From contig PYIU01000001.1 of the NCBI GenBank assembly GCA_003415625.1, positions 8,062,210-8,126,209 of the forward strand: a DNA stretch of 64,000 nt. Direction: 5' to 3'. Below the pieces are notes generated by a model. The model worked only from the letters and a program-made list of their open reading frames with translations. It made no database searches and was not told where the DNA came from. The translations under genes were made by a program, and so were the position numbers. Origin of the DNA: Aquanectria penicillioides. Its lineage: Eukaryota; Ascomycota; Sordariomycetes; Hypocreales; Nectriaceae. Positions 21,423-32,595 of the stretch are shown here, one piece after another; position 1 is the stretch's first letter; each line of letters starts with the position of its first letter.

Positions 21423-22238
21423 ATGGCTGACGCTACTCCGAAAATCATCTTTATTACTGGTGCAAACACCGGCATCGGGTACCAGATTGTTCGTGCCCTT
21501 GCAGCCTCTTCCGTGCCTTACACGATCCTCCTCGGCGGTCGCTCTCTTCGCAAAGCCGAAAACGCTGCTGAATTGCTGGCGGCCGAGTTCCCAGACACAA
21601 AGAGCACTATCACCCCCACGCAGATCGACATTGAGGATGATACATCCATCGCTGCCGCCGTCGCAACGGTCAAAGCCAATTATGGCCATCTGGATGCTTT
21701 GGTGAACAACGCTGGAGCCCAATTCGACCAACAGCTCACAGCCGGTACCATGACGATGCGAGAGGTCTGGGATGCCTCGTGGCGAGTCAATACTACAAGC
21801 ACATACGTCACAACACACGAGTTTGCTCCTCTACTCATCAAGTCCACCGATCCCAGACTGTTGTTTGTGACGAGTGGGACCTCGACCCTTGAGGGGAGCG
21901 ACAACCGTGATATGCCTATCAACAAGGTCCCAGGGCCGGGTTGGCCGAAGCAGGGGCAAGGCGCTGTGGGCAGTATTCCTGCCTACAGAAGCAGCAAGAC
22001 GGGAATGAACATGATGATGCGGGAGTGGCATCGGATCCTCAAGGAGGATGGAGTTAAAGTGTGGTGCATCAGCCCAGGATTCCTAGCCACGGGTCTGGGT
22101 GGCAATCAAGAAGCAAATAAGAAATTTGGAGGCGGAGATCCAGCTGTGGGAGGAATCTTTATTCGTTCTGTATTGGAGGGGGAGAGAGATGCAGATGTGG
22201 GCAAGGTGGTGTCAAACGGTGGAGTGCAAGCTTGGTAA
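21423..22238 (+). CDS. Short-chain dehydrogenase/reductase (carbonyl-reductase-like)
   Basis: A single exon encodes 271 residues, standard for classical SDRs. A Rossmann cofactor motif TGANTGIG is at residues 12-19, NNAG at 95-98, a serine in VTSG near 151, and the catalytic Tyr188-x3-Lys192 in PAYRSSKTG. An Arg in GGRSLRKAE (residue 40 region) after the second strand suggests NADPH. The long insertion before the tyrosine (DNRDMPINKVPGPGW) is typical of the carbonyl-reductase-like branch. Substrate is unknown. It converges on another SDR with a 63-base gap. Confidence 0.93.
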   Translation: MADATPKIIFITGANTGIGYQIVRALAASSVPYTILLGGRSLRKAENAAELLAAEFPDTKSTITPTQIDIEDDTSIAAAVATVKANYGHLDALVNNAGAQFDQQLTAGTMTMREVWDASWRVNTTSTYVTTHEFAPLLIKSTDPRLLFVTSGTSTLEGSDNRDMPINKVPGPGWPKQGQGAVGSIPAYRSSKTGMNMMMREWHRILKEDGVKVWCISPGFLATGLGGNQEANKKFGGGDPAVGGIFIRSVLEGERDADVGKVVSNGGVQAW

Positions 22239-22301
22239 AAACAGAAAGAAAAAGGAAGGGTTATGGGTGGGATTATTATTGATTGCATTTGAACCGGATT
22301 C

Positions 22302-23232
22302 TTAATTTGCCGTGAAACCGCCATCTACGGATAGTCCAGCGCCTGTGATCCATGTGTTCTTGTCAGAGGCCAAGAATAGCACAGCGCTAACAACATCCAG
22401 CGTGGTGCCAAAGCCCTTCAAAGGATGCTTCATCTCCAGCCACGTACTAATGTCCAGCGTGCTCCGAATAGGTTCTGTCATTTCGGTTTTTATGTCTGTA
22501 TATAAAGTTAAGAGAAGTTCTAGAACACGAAGACAATGACCTACAGCCCGAGCACACGGCATTCACGTTGACGTGGTGCGGCGCACAGTCAAGAGCCGCG
22601 CTCTTTGTCAAACCCAAAACAGCGTGCTTTGCAGTAACATAACCGGCTGTGTATCCATTAGCCACGTTTAATCGTTTACACTTGCAACTTACCGATAGTC
22701 ATCTCTCCAACTTTGGAGTATACCGAACCAATGTTGACTATGCGTCCTCTTGATCCTGATCCTTGAGGCTCCTGTCCGATCATTTGCTTTGCCGCGTACT
22801 TGGTCCCTAGCATTGTTCCCACAACATTAACTTCCAGGTCTTGATTAAACTGAGCCTCATCAAAATCCCATATAGGCTGGCGGTTGTTTCTCTCAGCGAG
22901 CACACCTGCATTGTTGATCATTCTGTCGAACCGTCAGTTGTGCCTATCGCATTTCCCAAGACGACCCACATGTCAAGCCTCCCGTATTCTTTGGCTACGG
23001 TAGTGATCAAAGTTTGCATGTCAGCAGTTTTGGCGACATCAGCCTTGATGAACATGCTGCGGCCCCCTTCATCGATAATTTTCTGCCTTGTCGAGATCTG
23101 TTCGCCCGAGGTCTCTGTCAAGTCGGAGCAAACCACGACTGCGCCCTCTCGGTGAAGCGCCAGGGCGATGTCACGGCCCAGTCCACGAGATGCACCCGTC
23201 ACAATAGCAATCCTATCCGTGAATTCTCCCAT
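22302..23232 (-). CDS. Short-chain dehydrogenase/reductase, four exons
   Basis: Exons 23232-22970, 22922-22693, 22646-22545 and 22495-22302 encode 262 residues; introns are only 46-49 bases. The third donor (GTAGGT) was chosen because it gives CSGYIKTEMTEPI, the conserved SDR text after the active site. Motifs: TGASRGLG (12-19), NNAG (91-94), a serine in NIGSVYS, and Tyr167-x3-Lys171 in AGYVTAKHA. The acidic residue in CSDLTE (Asp37) after the second strand favours NAD(H). The C-terminal WITGAGLSVDGGFTAN is typical of 3-oxoacyl reductase-like SDRs. Being tail-to-tail with the other SDR suggests a local duplication or shared pathway, but their motifs differ, so a recent duplication is unlikely. 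Confidence 0.92.
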
Positions 23233-26191
23233 GATGATTGCTGAAAATTACTACCTCAAAAACCATGGGCAAGTAACTGCGAACATTCTTCTCAGATAGT
23301 TCTCGAAAAGTCCTCCCCAATCCTTGTCATCTGAGCCACACCGTTTTATAGAGGCGGCCCAATTACAATAGATGCGAGCATCTTACGTGACGCTACAATG
23401 ATTGTATATGATAGATCAGATGAAATTTGCTCATTCAACCATGCTAAGACAAAGCCATGCCGTCAAAAATTGAAATGCGTCAGCTGTTGAAAATGGCACC
23501 GCACCTATCGACCTTGGCTGCAGGGATAGTGAGATTCTGGAACGGAGCTATCCACAGTGCGTACCTATCAAAATGGATTACGCAGTGAACCCCGAGACAT
23601 TTGGCTGGTGGCGCTTGATAGTCTCATGCAACACTCCCAACAACTTAAATGAACAAGCAAGTTAAAAGCAAATCAAATCAAACAAACAGTCCTCTTTTAA
23701 CTATTGAGTCGAGGAAAGTTGGCACAGGGTAATTGTATTGTATTATTGGTCAGCATAGATATGATTGGCTAAGATAGGTTGAGTGACATTCATCTCAGTA
23801 GAAAAGCTGGCTTGTGTCAACACTGCGACTGTCTGGGCAAGCATCCCTAATATATAACTTTTTCGGTCGATTTTGATGTTTCTTTTGTGTACTTCCGATT
23901 GACTGAGTTGGTCTGATATTTATTTACAAATCAAATTACATTTTTGCTTATGTGCAAGCAATTTTATTCTAACTAGTGTAGATTGAGTATAGGGTAAGTT
24001 GGAGATTTTCGCAATATTCTTATACAATATTCAATTAGTGGAAAATAATGCTCAAGTACGGAGTATCTTCTTACAGAATAATAGTGCAAGAGTACAAATA
24101 TCATCATTTAGGGCCCCACGTTTGTCAATTGCCCATGCCAACGCAAATTGACACCCCCCTCCCCCTCAAACGACCCGGACCCCCCGATTTGATTTAAGTT
24201 GTTGGGAGCGTTGGGCGCACATTTGCTAATGCGCCCTACTGCCTACTACCTCCAAAACCGGCTAGCAGGCTGACGTGAGCTGCAGCTCTAGTACCCGCCT
24301 ACGGGGAAGGGACGGTGGATTTTCATCATTGAGAGGTTTCACTGAATACAATGAGAGATCTGGACATCTAGTTTGTTAGTTTGTTGGTGGACGGGGACAC
24401 TGGCCAAAACACACACCCCACCCAGAAGGGTATAGGGTAAGCGGGTTCGGTGATGACCGAATAGCTTCCCCAAGCAACTGCGAACAACTTGGAAGAGTGT
24501 TAGAGCATCTGATCAAATGCTCTGGAGTGTCCCTCAAAGAAAAGAAAGAAAGAATATAGGGCAGGAAGTCATAAATAAGGAAATGTCATACGGGGCTGCA
24601 CCGGGACTTCAATAGAGTCCAAATGCAAGGAATTCAGAATTTCAAAAATAAAAATTGGTTAGAGAAAACTGCCTGTTCATTTCCTATGTCTTTGAGGTCC
24701 CTTTTATCTTCCCTGACCAACCTGATGACAGATTGATCCACATTACCCTAGACCCCAACTCATTAGCCATAGCGGCACGCTCGATACTCCCAAAGCTGTA
24801 GCATCTCCCTCACCTAGATCGCCCCAAAGGCGTCTTATGACACACACATACCCTTCCAAACCCGGCTAGTACATGAGCCCACTTGGACGCGGAATTTTCA
24901 CGGCGTCCCCGTTCAAGTTATCAAAATTTATATAAATACAACAGGGTTTCTGGCGATACAAACACTAATACTTCACAACTCCCGGAAACGCGATGTTGTG
25001 ATCCAAAGGTGTCGTCCAAGTTGAAAAAATCGTGTAATTAACTCATCCCGCAACTATGAAGTGGTCTAGGGTGGTACAATCGCCAAGATTTCATCATGTA
25101 ACGAATCCTAGTCATTTTGCAGCCTTCAAAATAAGAAGATAAGAGAAGTTTCGCGAGCCTGCAGGTAGGCGAATTTACGACCACTGCCTACGTATATGGA
25201 TACTGCTATTTTTACAACCTAAAAATCTAAAAATGCCAACGCTGCGGATCAACTAGCAAGACCTACCTCCACCTTCGACTAAAATTAGTGGCTTCGACGA
25301 AAGGATTTTGTAGGGATGGATATTGGAATTTTGCTATCGAGCACCCTCTCGAAGTAATGGAAACTCTTCGACTAAGAATTGAAGGAACTAGCTTCACCAA
25401 TCACCTGCACCCAAAAAAAGGAAATGGTCCCTCGCTCGCTTTGGGGACGAAGGATTTGGGCAGGAATGCCTGGTATCGACTTGGTTGGTTCTATTAATTA
25501 ATCCACGAGACAGTATATATCGGATACTCACACAAAATATTTAGATTCGCTGGTTGTATTTTTTACAATGCCTGGGCAGTTTAGTTTAGGAAACAATTCA
25601 AGCCGTCAGCCGAGATCCTCGAAGGCATTTTCTCGCGAGTCTAGTACTAGATATTGAATTAAGAGAAGAAGCTACCAAGCTCGCACCACTTCTAATAGAA
25701 ACGAACCCATGTGGGGCGAGAAGACCCCTCCATACTGCAACTCTCATGGGCGATTTGGCCATCCTAGACTCTGGACACACATCCACAAGGTACAAGCAAA
25801 TACGAGAATATTATAAATGGGTTTAAGAAAGCAACTATAGCCCCTCATACTCATGAATTATGCGTATAACTGTGCGGTATTACATGGATCGGACCGAGAT
25901 AACTGGACCATGTCCATCTGCACCCAGGGCCTGATCGGTCCGTAACCCGCGTATAGAACAGAGTCCTACCAAGCCGCGTCATCAAAACTTAATATGGCCA
26001 GAAAGTAAAACATCTTCTTGCTTATCAATCGGAATAGTGGAAGCTCTTCAATTCTTCGGCGTTGTGAGGCGGTAATGAGTTGCCGGCCCTGGTTGCAGAA
26101 TAGGACTCTATGAAGTATATCAATAAGAAGGCAACTGGATCATAGAACATCACTACAATCACAGGCTCCTTGTACAATAAAGTGATAAAGA
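23233..26191. other. Gene-poor intergenic region
   Basis: Nearly 3 kb with no supported gene on either strand. It is moderately AT-rich (notably 23640-24120), with a pyrimidine-rich stretch near 24148-24185. I see no inverted repeats, LTRs or protein remnants that I can name. The longest frames (25288-25497, 25598-25795) are short and featureless. Confidence 0.5.
23344..23350 (-). promoter_or_regulatory. TATA box of the four-exon SDR
   Basis: The minus strand reads CTATAAAACGG, a canonical TATA box about 112 bases upstream of the start codon at 23232. Confidence 0.5.
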
Positions 26192-27276
26192 ATAGCTTTC
26201 AATCTCGTCAGCGGCCTTCTTGGCCTTCTCATCGTCTCAACTCCTTCGGTAACTGCATCTTCATCAAAACTTGAACTCGTCTATTCCTTAGAGCGGGCCA
26301 CGCAAGGAATCAGCATTTCCTCCACTGGGCGCAAGTTTCTCTCCCAACGATACTCAGAGATGCTTCCACCTCAAGCTGTCGAGCTTCTGAATGACAATTC
26401 CACCACTCTCTATCCAAATGCTGCCTGGAACTCGTACAACTCGAGTGACCCGGATTCAGATCCGCGAAAGACATTTGTCAGTATCACGAATAGGGCCTGA
26501 CGGGAGATACTGGCTCGTTGATGGTGGCACTCAGGGTGTGAATGGATCCACCAAGCTTGTGGGCGTCAACTTGACAACTGACGCTGTCGACAAAATATTT
26601 TATCTTGATGACATCAAAACCTCTGATAGCGGCATAGATGATGTCCGTTTTAGTGTAGATCTTGAAATTGCTTATTTTAGCGAGACCGCAGGTGCTTTGC
26701 TAGTCTTTAACATGACGACTGGTGACGGTGTCCGTGTCCTCGCGGGCAATTCCTCCGCCGAGGCTTGGTTTCCGATGATGACCTATGGAACCCTGATTCT
26801 GGGATATGGAAACTCCGCCAGCTTATCAGTTGGTCTCGACCAAATCGAAGTGTCTCCCGATGGCGTTTACTTGTAATATCAACCTTGCAACGGTGGCTTG
26901 TATCGGATCAAGACAGCATAACTCGATGCTTCGCTGACCAACTCGACCCTTTATCGAGTCTCTGGGGAATTATGCCGAACCGGTCTCTCTGACTCCTAGC
27001 ACCGGTGGAAGCACCATTGACGCTTATGGGAACATCTACCTCAGCGACTCAAACTTGTTGGCTATCTGGAAAGTCACGCCGGAAGGATATACAACGATTC
27101 TTGTCTAGGATGATCGACTGCTCTGGACTGACCTTATGTGGATCACCTCTGATAAGAAGCTCTGGCTCCCGGCTTCTCAAATGAGGCCCGGTGGTGATAG
27201 TCTGATGGCTAACGGGCCTAACAACATCTTTATGTATCCAATCAATGCCGGTCTTGCTGTAATTGACCACGCATAA
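26192..27276 (+). pseudogene. Decayed beta-propeller protein (royal-jelly/yellow or SMP-30-like)
   Basis: Reading across frames gives a nearly continuous secreted propeller of about 360 residues. It begins with a hydrophobic signal-like segment (GLLGLLIVSTPSVTA), then LELVYSLERA, IGPDGRYWLVDGG, SGIDDVRFSVDLEIAYFSE and STIDAYGNIYLSDSN. The breaks are visible: the expected start codon is ATA at 26192, the frame shifts near 26495-26502, an in-frame TAA falls at about 26874-26876 where a LYYQP-like text is expected, at least one more shift follows around 26920-27000, and a TAG interrupts near 27107. The end is a TAA at 27274-27276. Related fungal proteins are secreted and uncharacterised. No intact copy is in this window. 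Confidence 0.7.
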
Positions 27277-28880
27277 GGCTCGGTTCTAGGCTAGCCACAA
27301 AGACCTAAAAACAATTTGAGGTCAGTAATGTTTAGATTTGCCACCTCTGGTACACCATGTACGTATCTAAGTAGAGTTGTCACTTAAGCTATCAACCCTG
27401 GATGAGTCCGGATGAAGATATATGTGAGCTAGTACGAAGGTGATTTATCGGTTTTATACAGGAACTTCAAGCCATCCCAGCCTTTCTTGCCTGCTTCTCT
27501 GGCTTCCTTCCTTCTAAGAATTGACGATTGCCTGAAAAGGTCCTGAAAGTGTCTGGCTTCACTTTTGTGGCTGTTTTCATTTTCTTACTTGCAGACCTCT
27601 TCGTCTCTTCTGCCCATTTGCAAGCTAACCTGACCCGATCGCAGGTTCGACTCACGAATTTGTAGAATACTCAGGCGATCTTGCAACCTCCTGCCAGGTT
27701 GTAAATGCACAGCGGATTCGTTTTGTCGCAGCCTCAGAATGACTAGCTTGGGAAAGCATGTCAATTGTCTCAGCAAGCAATGATTGTTCCAATTATTTGA
27801 ATCGATTGGGAAGCCGGTACATGGTAACTCCAGCCTGTCGCTCTGTCGAGCACATATATTAGGCTCAAGGCTTCAATGAGCCATAGGATTCGATGAGAAC
27901 TAAATATTCGTCAATTTACTGCTTCGGTCGCTCCACGTTAAGTAGGTCGATAGCTGAATGCACTATCGATTGATAGTGCGGGGCCGTATGTAAGGTACGT
28001 AAACCGGACTACCGCTGCAACTGCAATAAACCAGCGGTGGTGCTCACAGAACTCGAATCAGGTCACCCAAGCTGACACCAATACGATAGGTTCTTTTCAG
28101 TTTTAATTTTAGGCAACCAAATAGTCATGATAGTGTCACTCCTTCTCAAGACGGGTGCGCGCAGTATGATGTCCCTTGCGGAGTGTGTATTTCTGCATTG
28201 AGAATGATCCCGCCCAAGACGCCAATAGTTTGATGTCGTTGGGTGGGGATTCATCTTCCTTGTATGTGCTAGCGCCAACATGTCGAATCGGTTACTCCGA
28301 ACACCGATAGTCTTGAATTATCTCGGTACTGTAAACCTTGCCAACAGCAGCCTAGCAACAGCCGCAACTCAGACACCGCTTCTAGTCGATGAGATAATAG
28401 GCCGGGGTTCTCCTAAATCTTGCGGCGGGAGCATAGCTAACCACCACCATCAGAAGTGCCTCGTTGAGCTGTTCCGCTAATCAAACTGCTTCTGATATTC
28501 AAAATTCTTCTTCCTAGTCATAGGGCAAGGGGCAGTCAGACTCTACAGTCTTGCTTCGATTTGTTCATTGCACCTTTGATAGGTCAGGCTGGCGGCAAGA
28601 AAAGGACATGCAGACACAAAAAGCAAAATCGACGGTTTCCGACAAGCAAGTGTCCGCCATCTCCGGGATTAGCCAGCGGGATATCCGTGTTTCGGGTTAT
28701 CCCCGAACGGGGAGGGTTGGTGGACTCGTGCGGTGCAGCCAAGGACCGTAAGATAGGTGTATAAGAAGATACAGGCACCATGCCCCTAAGTTGTCCACCC
28801 ATCTGTGTTTCCCTTCGTCAGTCTTCTTTCTTTCACTTTCGCTCGTTGATTCAATACAATCTTTACAAAATTGCGCTGCC
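27277..28880. other. Gene-poor intergenic region
   Basis: About 1.6 kb without a supported gene. The last 120 bases hold a TATA-like GTATAAGAAG (28759-28768) about 115 bases before the next start codon. Short frames on both strands (27467-27776, 28551-28802) lack family features. Confidence 0.45.
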
Positions 28881-29594
28881 ATGCGTTTCCTTTCCGTCGG
28901 CCTCAGCCTTTTGGCAGCCGCCTCGTTGACTTCCGCCGGTCCCTGTCGCCTTGCATCCACTCCCGCTGCCGTGACGCCGAGCAGCAGCAGCCTCGGTATT
29001 TCTTTCACTCCTGAGAGCACCCCCACGATCTCTACCGAGACTCCAACGGAATCCATAGCACTTCCTAGCAGCAGCATCTCTCAAACTCCCGTTGCAACTC
29101 CTACCGAGTCGACGACCCTCTCAAGCAGCATTATAAACACCCCAACTTCAACACCTACTTCGTCCTCAATTGCAACCAGTACTGTAACCCCGATCGAGAC
29201 CCCGACCTCTACCATTGCCTCAAGTAGCGGTGCTGCCCAGACCCCGACTGGATCTCCAACTCCCTTGACCACCACGAGCACTACAGCCACTAGCACCACC
29301 ACGTTAGGTGTACCAGTCTCCACTTTCAGTATCACGGCTGCCAACTCTGGGAATACTGCCATGGACGGAAAAGTACTTAAAGGTTCCTACACAGACAACT
29401 ACATTGTGTACTTTGCCCCTGCATCCACTTATTCAGGTTGGAGTGATGTAAAAGCCTATTTGGAGCCTTCCACGAACTATCTCATGGCCGGCGGGTTCTA
29501 TCTGGCCTATTTCACGTCTACCAGTGCAATCTACTTTCAAACCGCGGCCGATATAGCAGCGAGACCCAATTTGAAAAAGGTCATTTGTGCTTAG
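28881..29594 (+). CDS. Secreted Ser/Thr-rich protein, probably truncated by an in-frame stop
   Basis: The frame encodes 237 residues up to a TAG at 29592-29594. The ATG at 28881 is chosen because it opens a signal peptide (MRFLSVGLSLLAAASLTSA, cleavage near residue 19). Residues about 25-150 are a low-complexity Ser/Thr/Pro stretch, likely O-glycosylated, as in fungal wall proteins. Residues about 150-237 form a globular-looking part (FSITAANSGNTAMDGKVL...). The same frame stays open after the stop for another 54 codons (29595-29759), with sensible protein text (TYESQPLSCSVDGLPLL...), so the ancestral protein was about 292 residues. This is either a recent nonsense mutation or readthrough. 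Function unknown. Confidence 0.7.
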   Translation: MRFLSVGLSLLAAASLTSAGPCRLASTPAAVTPSSSSLGISFTPESTPTISTETPTESIALPSSSISQTPVATPTESTTLSSSIINTPTSTPTSSSIATSTVTPIETPTSTIASSSGAAQTPTGSPTPLTTTSTTATSTTTLGVPVSTFSITAANSGNTAMDGKVLKGSYTDNYIVYFAPASTYSGWSDVKAYLEPSTNYLMAGGFYLAYFTSTSAIYFQTAADIAARPNLKKVICA

Positions 29595-29759
29595 ACTTAT
29601 GAGAGCCAGCCCCTGTCATGCTCCGTGGATGGGCTTCCCCTGCTCACGGCGTTCTACATGTCCTCAACCAGCACTCAGAATGGCTATATTAGAATGGGAA
29701 ACCCTAGCAGCCCACCGGCAGGGACATCCAAACTCGATCTCATACTCAGTGCTGCGTAA
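29595..29759 (+). pseudogene. In-frame continuation of the Ser/Thr-rich protein beyond the TAG
   Basis: Fifty-four sense codons follow the TAG at 29592 in the same frame and end at a TAA (29757-29759). The text (GNPSSPPAGTSKLDLILSAA) is consistent with the globular C-terminus of the preceding protein. No credible intron removes the stop. Confidence 0.6.
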
Positions 29760-30465
29760 ATCATATCTATTTCGAAATTATGTTTGAAATAGCTGAGCAG
29801 TCAACTTGAGCCGAGGGTAGTTACATAAGGCGCCTCCCTAATCCCTTCCCCAGTAACTATTCAAGTTCAATAGTATCTTAGCCGATTGGTATGTATTAAG
29901 TATCTTTCTTTCAAACTATATTGAACCTCAGTTGTCCCTTCAATAACCAATCCCACTGATATTTACGTTCCTTATACCAACATCAACGTACTAAATCAAG
30001 ATCTTGACGTTCTCCAGCTATCTCTAGGGTGCCTCTCCTTACTTGTTGAACCATAGCACCTCGGCAAAAACTGGAGGTACCCCCTTGCCGAAACAAGTGG
30101 TACTTTAGGTTCTATACTTTCAACATTACTATCTTCAGCGGGGCGATTTGGACGATGAGTCATCATGTGCAATGTTATGGACAGTTTTTCGAACATGTCC
30201 CAGCTCTACTTGTTGGTGGCCATTACCTTTCTAGTCCGACCACCTCTCCAGATTGCTCTAGACAATATCAATCTAAATTCTGAACTTACATAACAAAGCT
30301 CTAGTTCGCCACTGCGAGCTCGTCTTGGAATCAAGCCTTGAGCATAGGTGATTTAGAGTCTTAGACCCAGAGAGTCAACCCCCTTGCCTTGAACTTAATA
30401 TTTTGAGTTTGGGTTTTCTTACTCGCTAATGTGACTATGTAAATCATTATCCCTAATCATCAAAT
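29760..30465. other. Intergenic
   Basis: Between the Ser/Thr-rich gene and the 3' end of the DUF4246 gene. Nothing recognised. Confidence 0.5.
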
Positions 30466-32595
30466 TCAATGCTCGCAAAAGTTCCATTGAATCCTTTGAA
30501 TCCGTTCATCGCTTTCGTCGGCCAAAGCCGATCGCTCCTCCATCAGCTCAAGCCGAATTTCCTTTGCCACACCCTCGCTAATCGGAAAGTTTACGTCCTT
30601 ATTGATCATTTCCCTGATTTCCAATGGCAAAGTATTCAACGGTGCTGATTTCGCCGCGAAATCAGCCCACCAGTCTTGTTGCTGAGGTGGGACGTTGGCT
30701 GTTGAAATAATCGGGATACCCGGGTCGACTAAAAACAAGGCCACAATCTTGCGGTGGCCAGGGCGAGTTTTGTCGGCCAACTCAAAAGGACTAACACGGT
30801 GCTGGTACACGTTCGGGAAGAAGAGTGCCCGTCCCTCGCGGGTGAGAACGCTGCCAATATTCTGTTGAGTGCTCTCTTCCGCTTTAAGATCAAAAATGCG
30901 TTCAATGGGTTCGAATTGTTGTTGCTCGTAGGAAAGCTCCCGCTGGAGGACCTCTCGATTCGCGCGAGTGCGGAAGGCAAGATGAGACTCAGTGATGTTG
31001 TCGCTGTCGTAGTAATACAGAGCTGTCGCACAGATGTGCTCGTTCAGTTGGCCTTCAACATGCCATGCGCCCCCTGGGTAGGATGGATCCTCGGGAGCCA
31101 GGTGAATATTTGCAAGCTTGACGATAACTTGAATTTGCTTGGCGCTGGTGAAGAAGCCAGACTTCCTGACATGACTGGGTTTCAAAACAACCAGCTTGTC
31201 AAGCTTCCTCGTTGGTTCAGGGAGTTTGACCTTGTGTGTTGCTGTGAACCACTCGTTATTGAGCCTCACCTTCTCAGCATGATCCAAATCTGCCTCGTTG
31301 TGCAAATCGGGTCGGTTCCAATAGTAACAGCTTCTCTCACCACAAATATCCGGAACACCGCATTCCCACTCAACTGAGGTGAGCGGCTCCACGCGCTCAA
31401 CATTAAACTCGTCAAGCGTTGAACGACATACAATATCCCAAGCCGGGAGAGACTTTTCAATAAGCTTCTCAATTACGGGATAGAGATTTGCATGTCGAAC
31501 AGGATGCACATTGTTGATGTAAGAGTCGATCCGCGGTCTATCACCTGTGAGGTCGACATCACAAGGCAGCCACTGAAACCGAGTCGACAAGGCTCGGTTC
31601 TCAGAGTGATTTCTCGCAAATCCGACCTCCATTCGTAGGTCTGGCCGGATAGGCTCCGGAATAAGTGAGCCAGCGCCGCAGTAGTCGAGACAATTCTCAA
31701 GGTTGATGCGTTTATTCGGGAGGATTCGGGACAGTTCGTACACCAACGGCCATAGCGACGGATGAACCAGATCAAGGACCTTCCTATTGCTGCGCGGATG
31801 CCAGTCCTTTTTTGCCTCAGGTATGTTTTCTAGCGACGCTACAACTGCCTTCAGTTCCTCTTTCAGGTCCTCAGTAAGGAGCGAATCTGACTTTATTGCA
31901 CAAGCGACATAGTCCATGACTGGTATGAGACCTGTTTGTTCGTATATGCTTGCTTTCTGCACAAGCTCTGCAAAGCACTTTGGAAGAATTAGCGTCAAGT
32001 TAAACACGCCGCTATGGTTTCTCGTTTACTCACCACATCTGCCATGCTCTCGGTAAAATCGCCGTATTGGCGATACTCAGCCCAAGGCATCTCAAAAGCC
32101 TCTTGTTTCCACTTGTGAACGATTTCCGGGTTTTGGACCTTTCTCCACCACTCTGGCTTATTGGTAATATCCTCCACAAACTTGAGCATGCAGCTTTCAC
32201 GATTTGTCAGTGTCGTGGCCTCCCAATCCCATTGTAGCCCATAAAGGAAAGGAAATCGTTTCTCATTGTTGAGCACGAAAAGCGTCAGAGGCAGACCGTA
32301 TCCTGGGAGCATGAGACAATCATCTCTTTTCTATCATTATTAGACTTCGAGGTCAGTAGATAAACTCCAATTTCAGCGGGACTGGGAGGTGACAAAGAGC
32401 ACTGACGGGGGGACCATTGAGCTTCCTCCTGTGAAGTGCACTCTTGAGACGATAACTTGGCCGGGGATCAGTGGTCACACCGAACAACTCGAGAGCCTTT
32501 TTCTTCACATCCTGCAAGGTTGGCGCAGGACCCCGTGTTGTTTCTATCCAGGCAATTAATTGGTTCGTTTGCTCCAGGTCAAGATCTGGAGCCAT
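30466..32595 (-). CDS. DUF4246 family protein (2-oxoglutarate oxygenase-like)
   Basis: Three exons, 32595-32407, 32330-32034 and 31977-30466, encode 665 residues; all joins are phase 0. The first join (GPP then KRDDCLMLPGYGLPLTL) recovers the expected family N-terminus, preceded by a CTAAT branch site. The family signature is clear: NKPEWWRKV...IVHKWKQEA, then ECGVPDICGERSCYYWNRP, and the core GGAWHVEGQLNEHICATALYYYD. The His-x-Glu of WHVEG, the later QHRV and the RPGHRK arginine resemble the iron- and 2-oxoglutarate-binding layout of oxygenases, though members are not well characterised. The protein is expected to be soluble, without signal peptide or membrane helix. Confidence 0.9.

Noticed and set aside
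21423..23232. Recent tandem duplication of the two SDR genes
   Set aside because: Different intron number, cofactor motifs and C-termini show they are distant members.
27644..27653. GGTTCGACTC, resembling a tRNA B box
   Set aside because: No A box at the right distance and no cloverleaf pairing seen around it.
29570..29594. Intron removing the TAG in the Ser/Thr-rich gene
   Set aside because: The AG at the stop could be an acceptor, but upstream GT choices are too close or break the frame.
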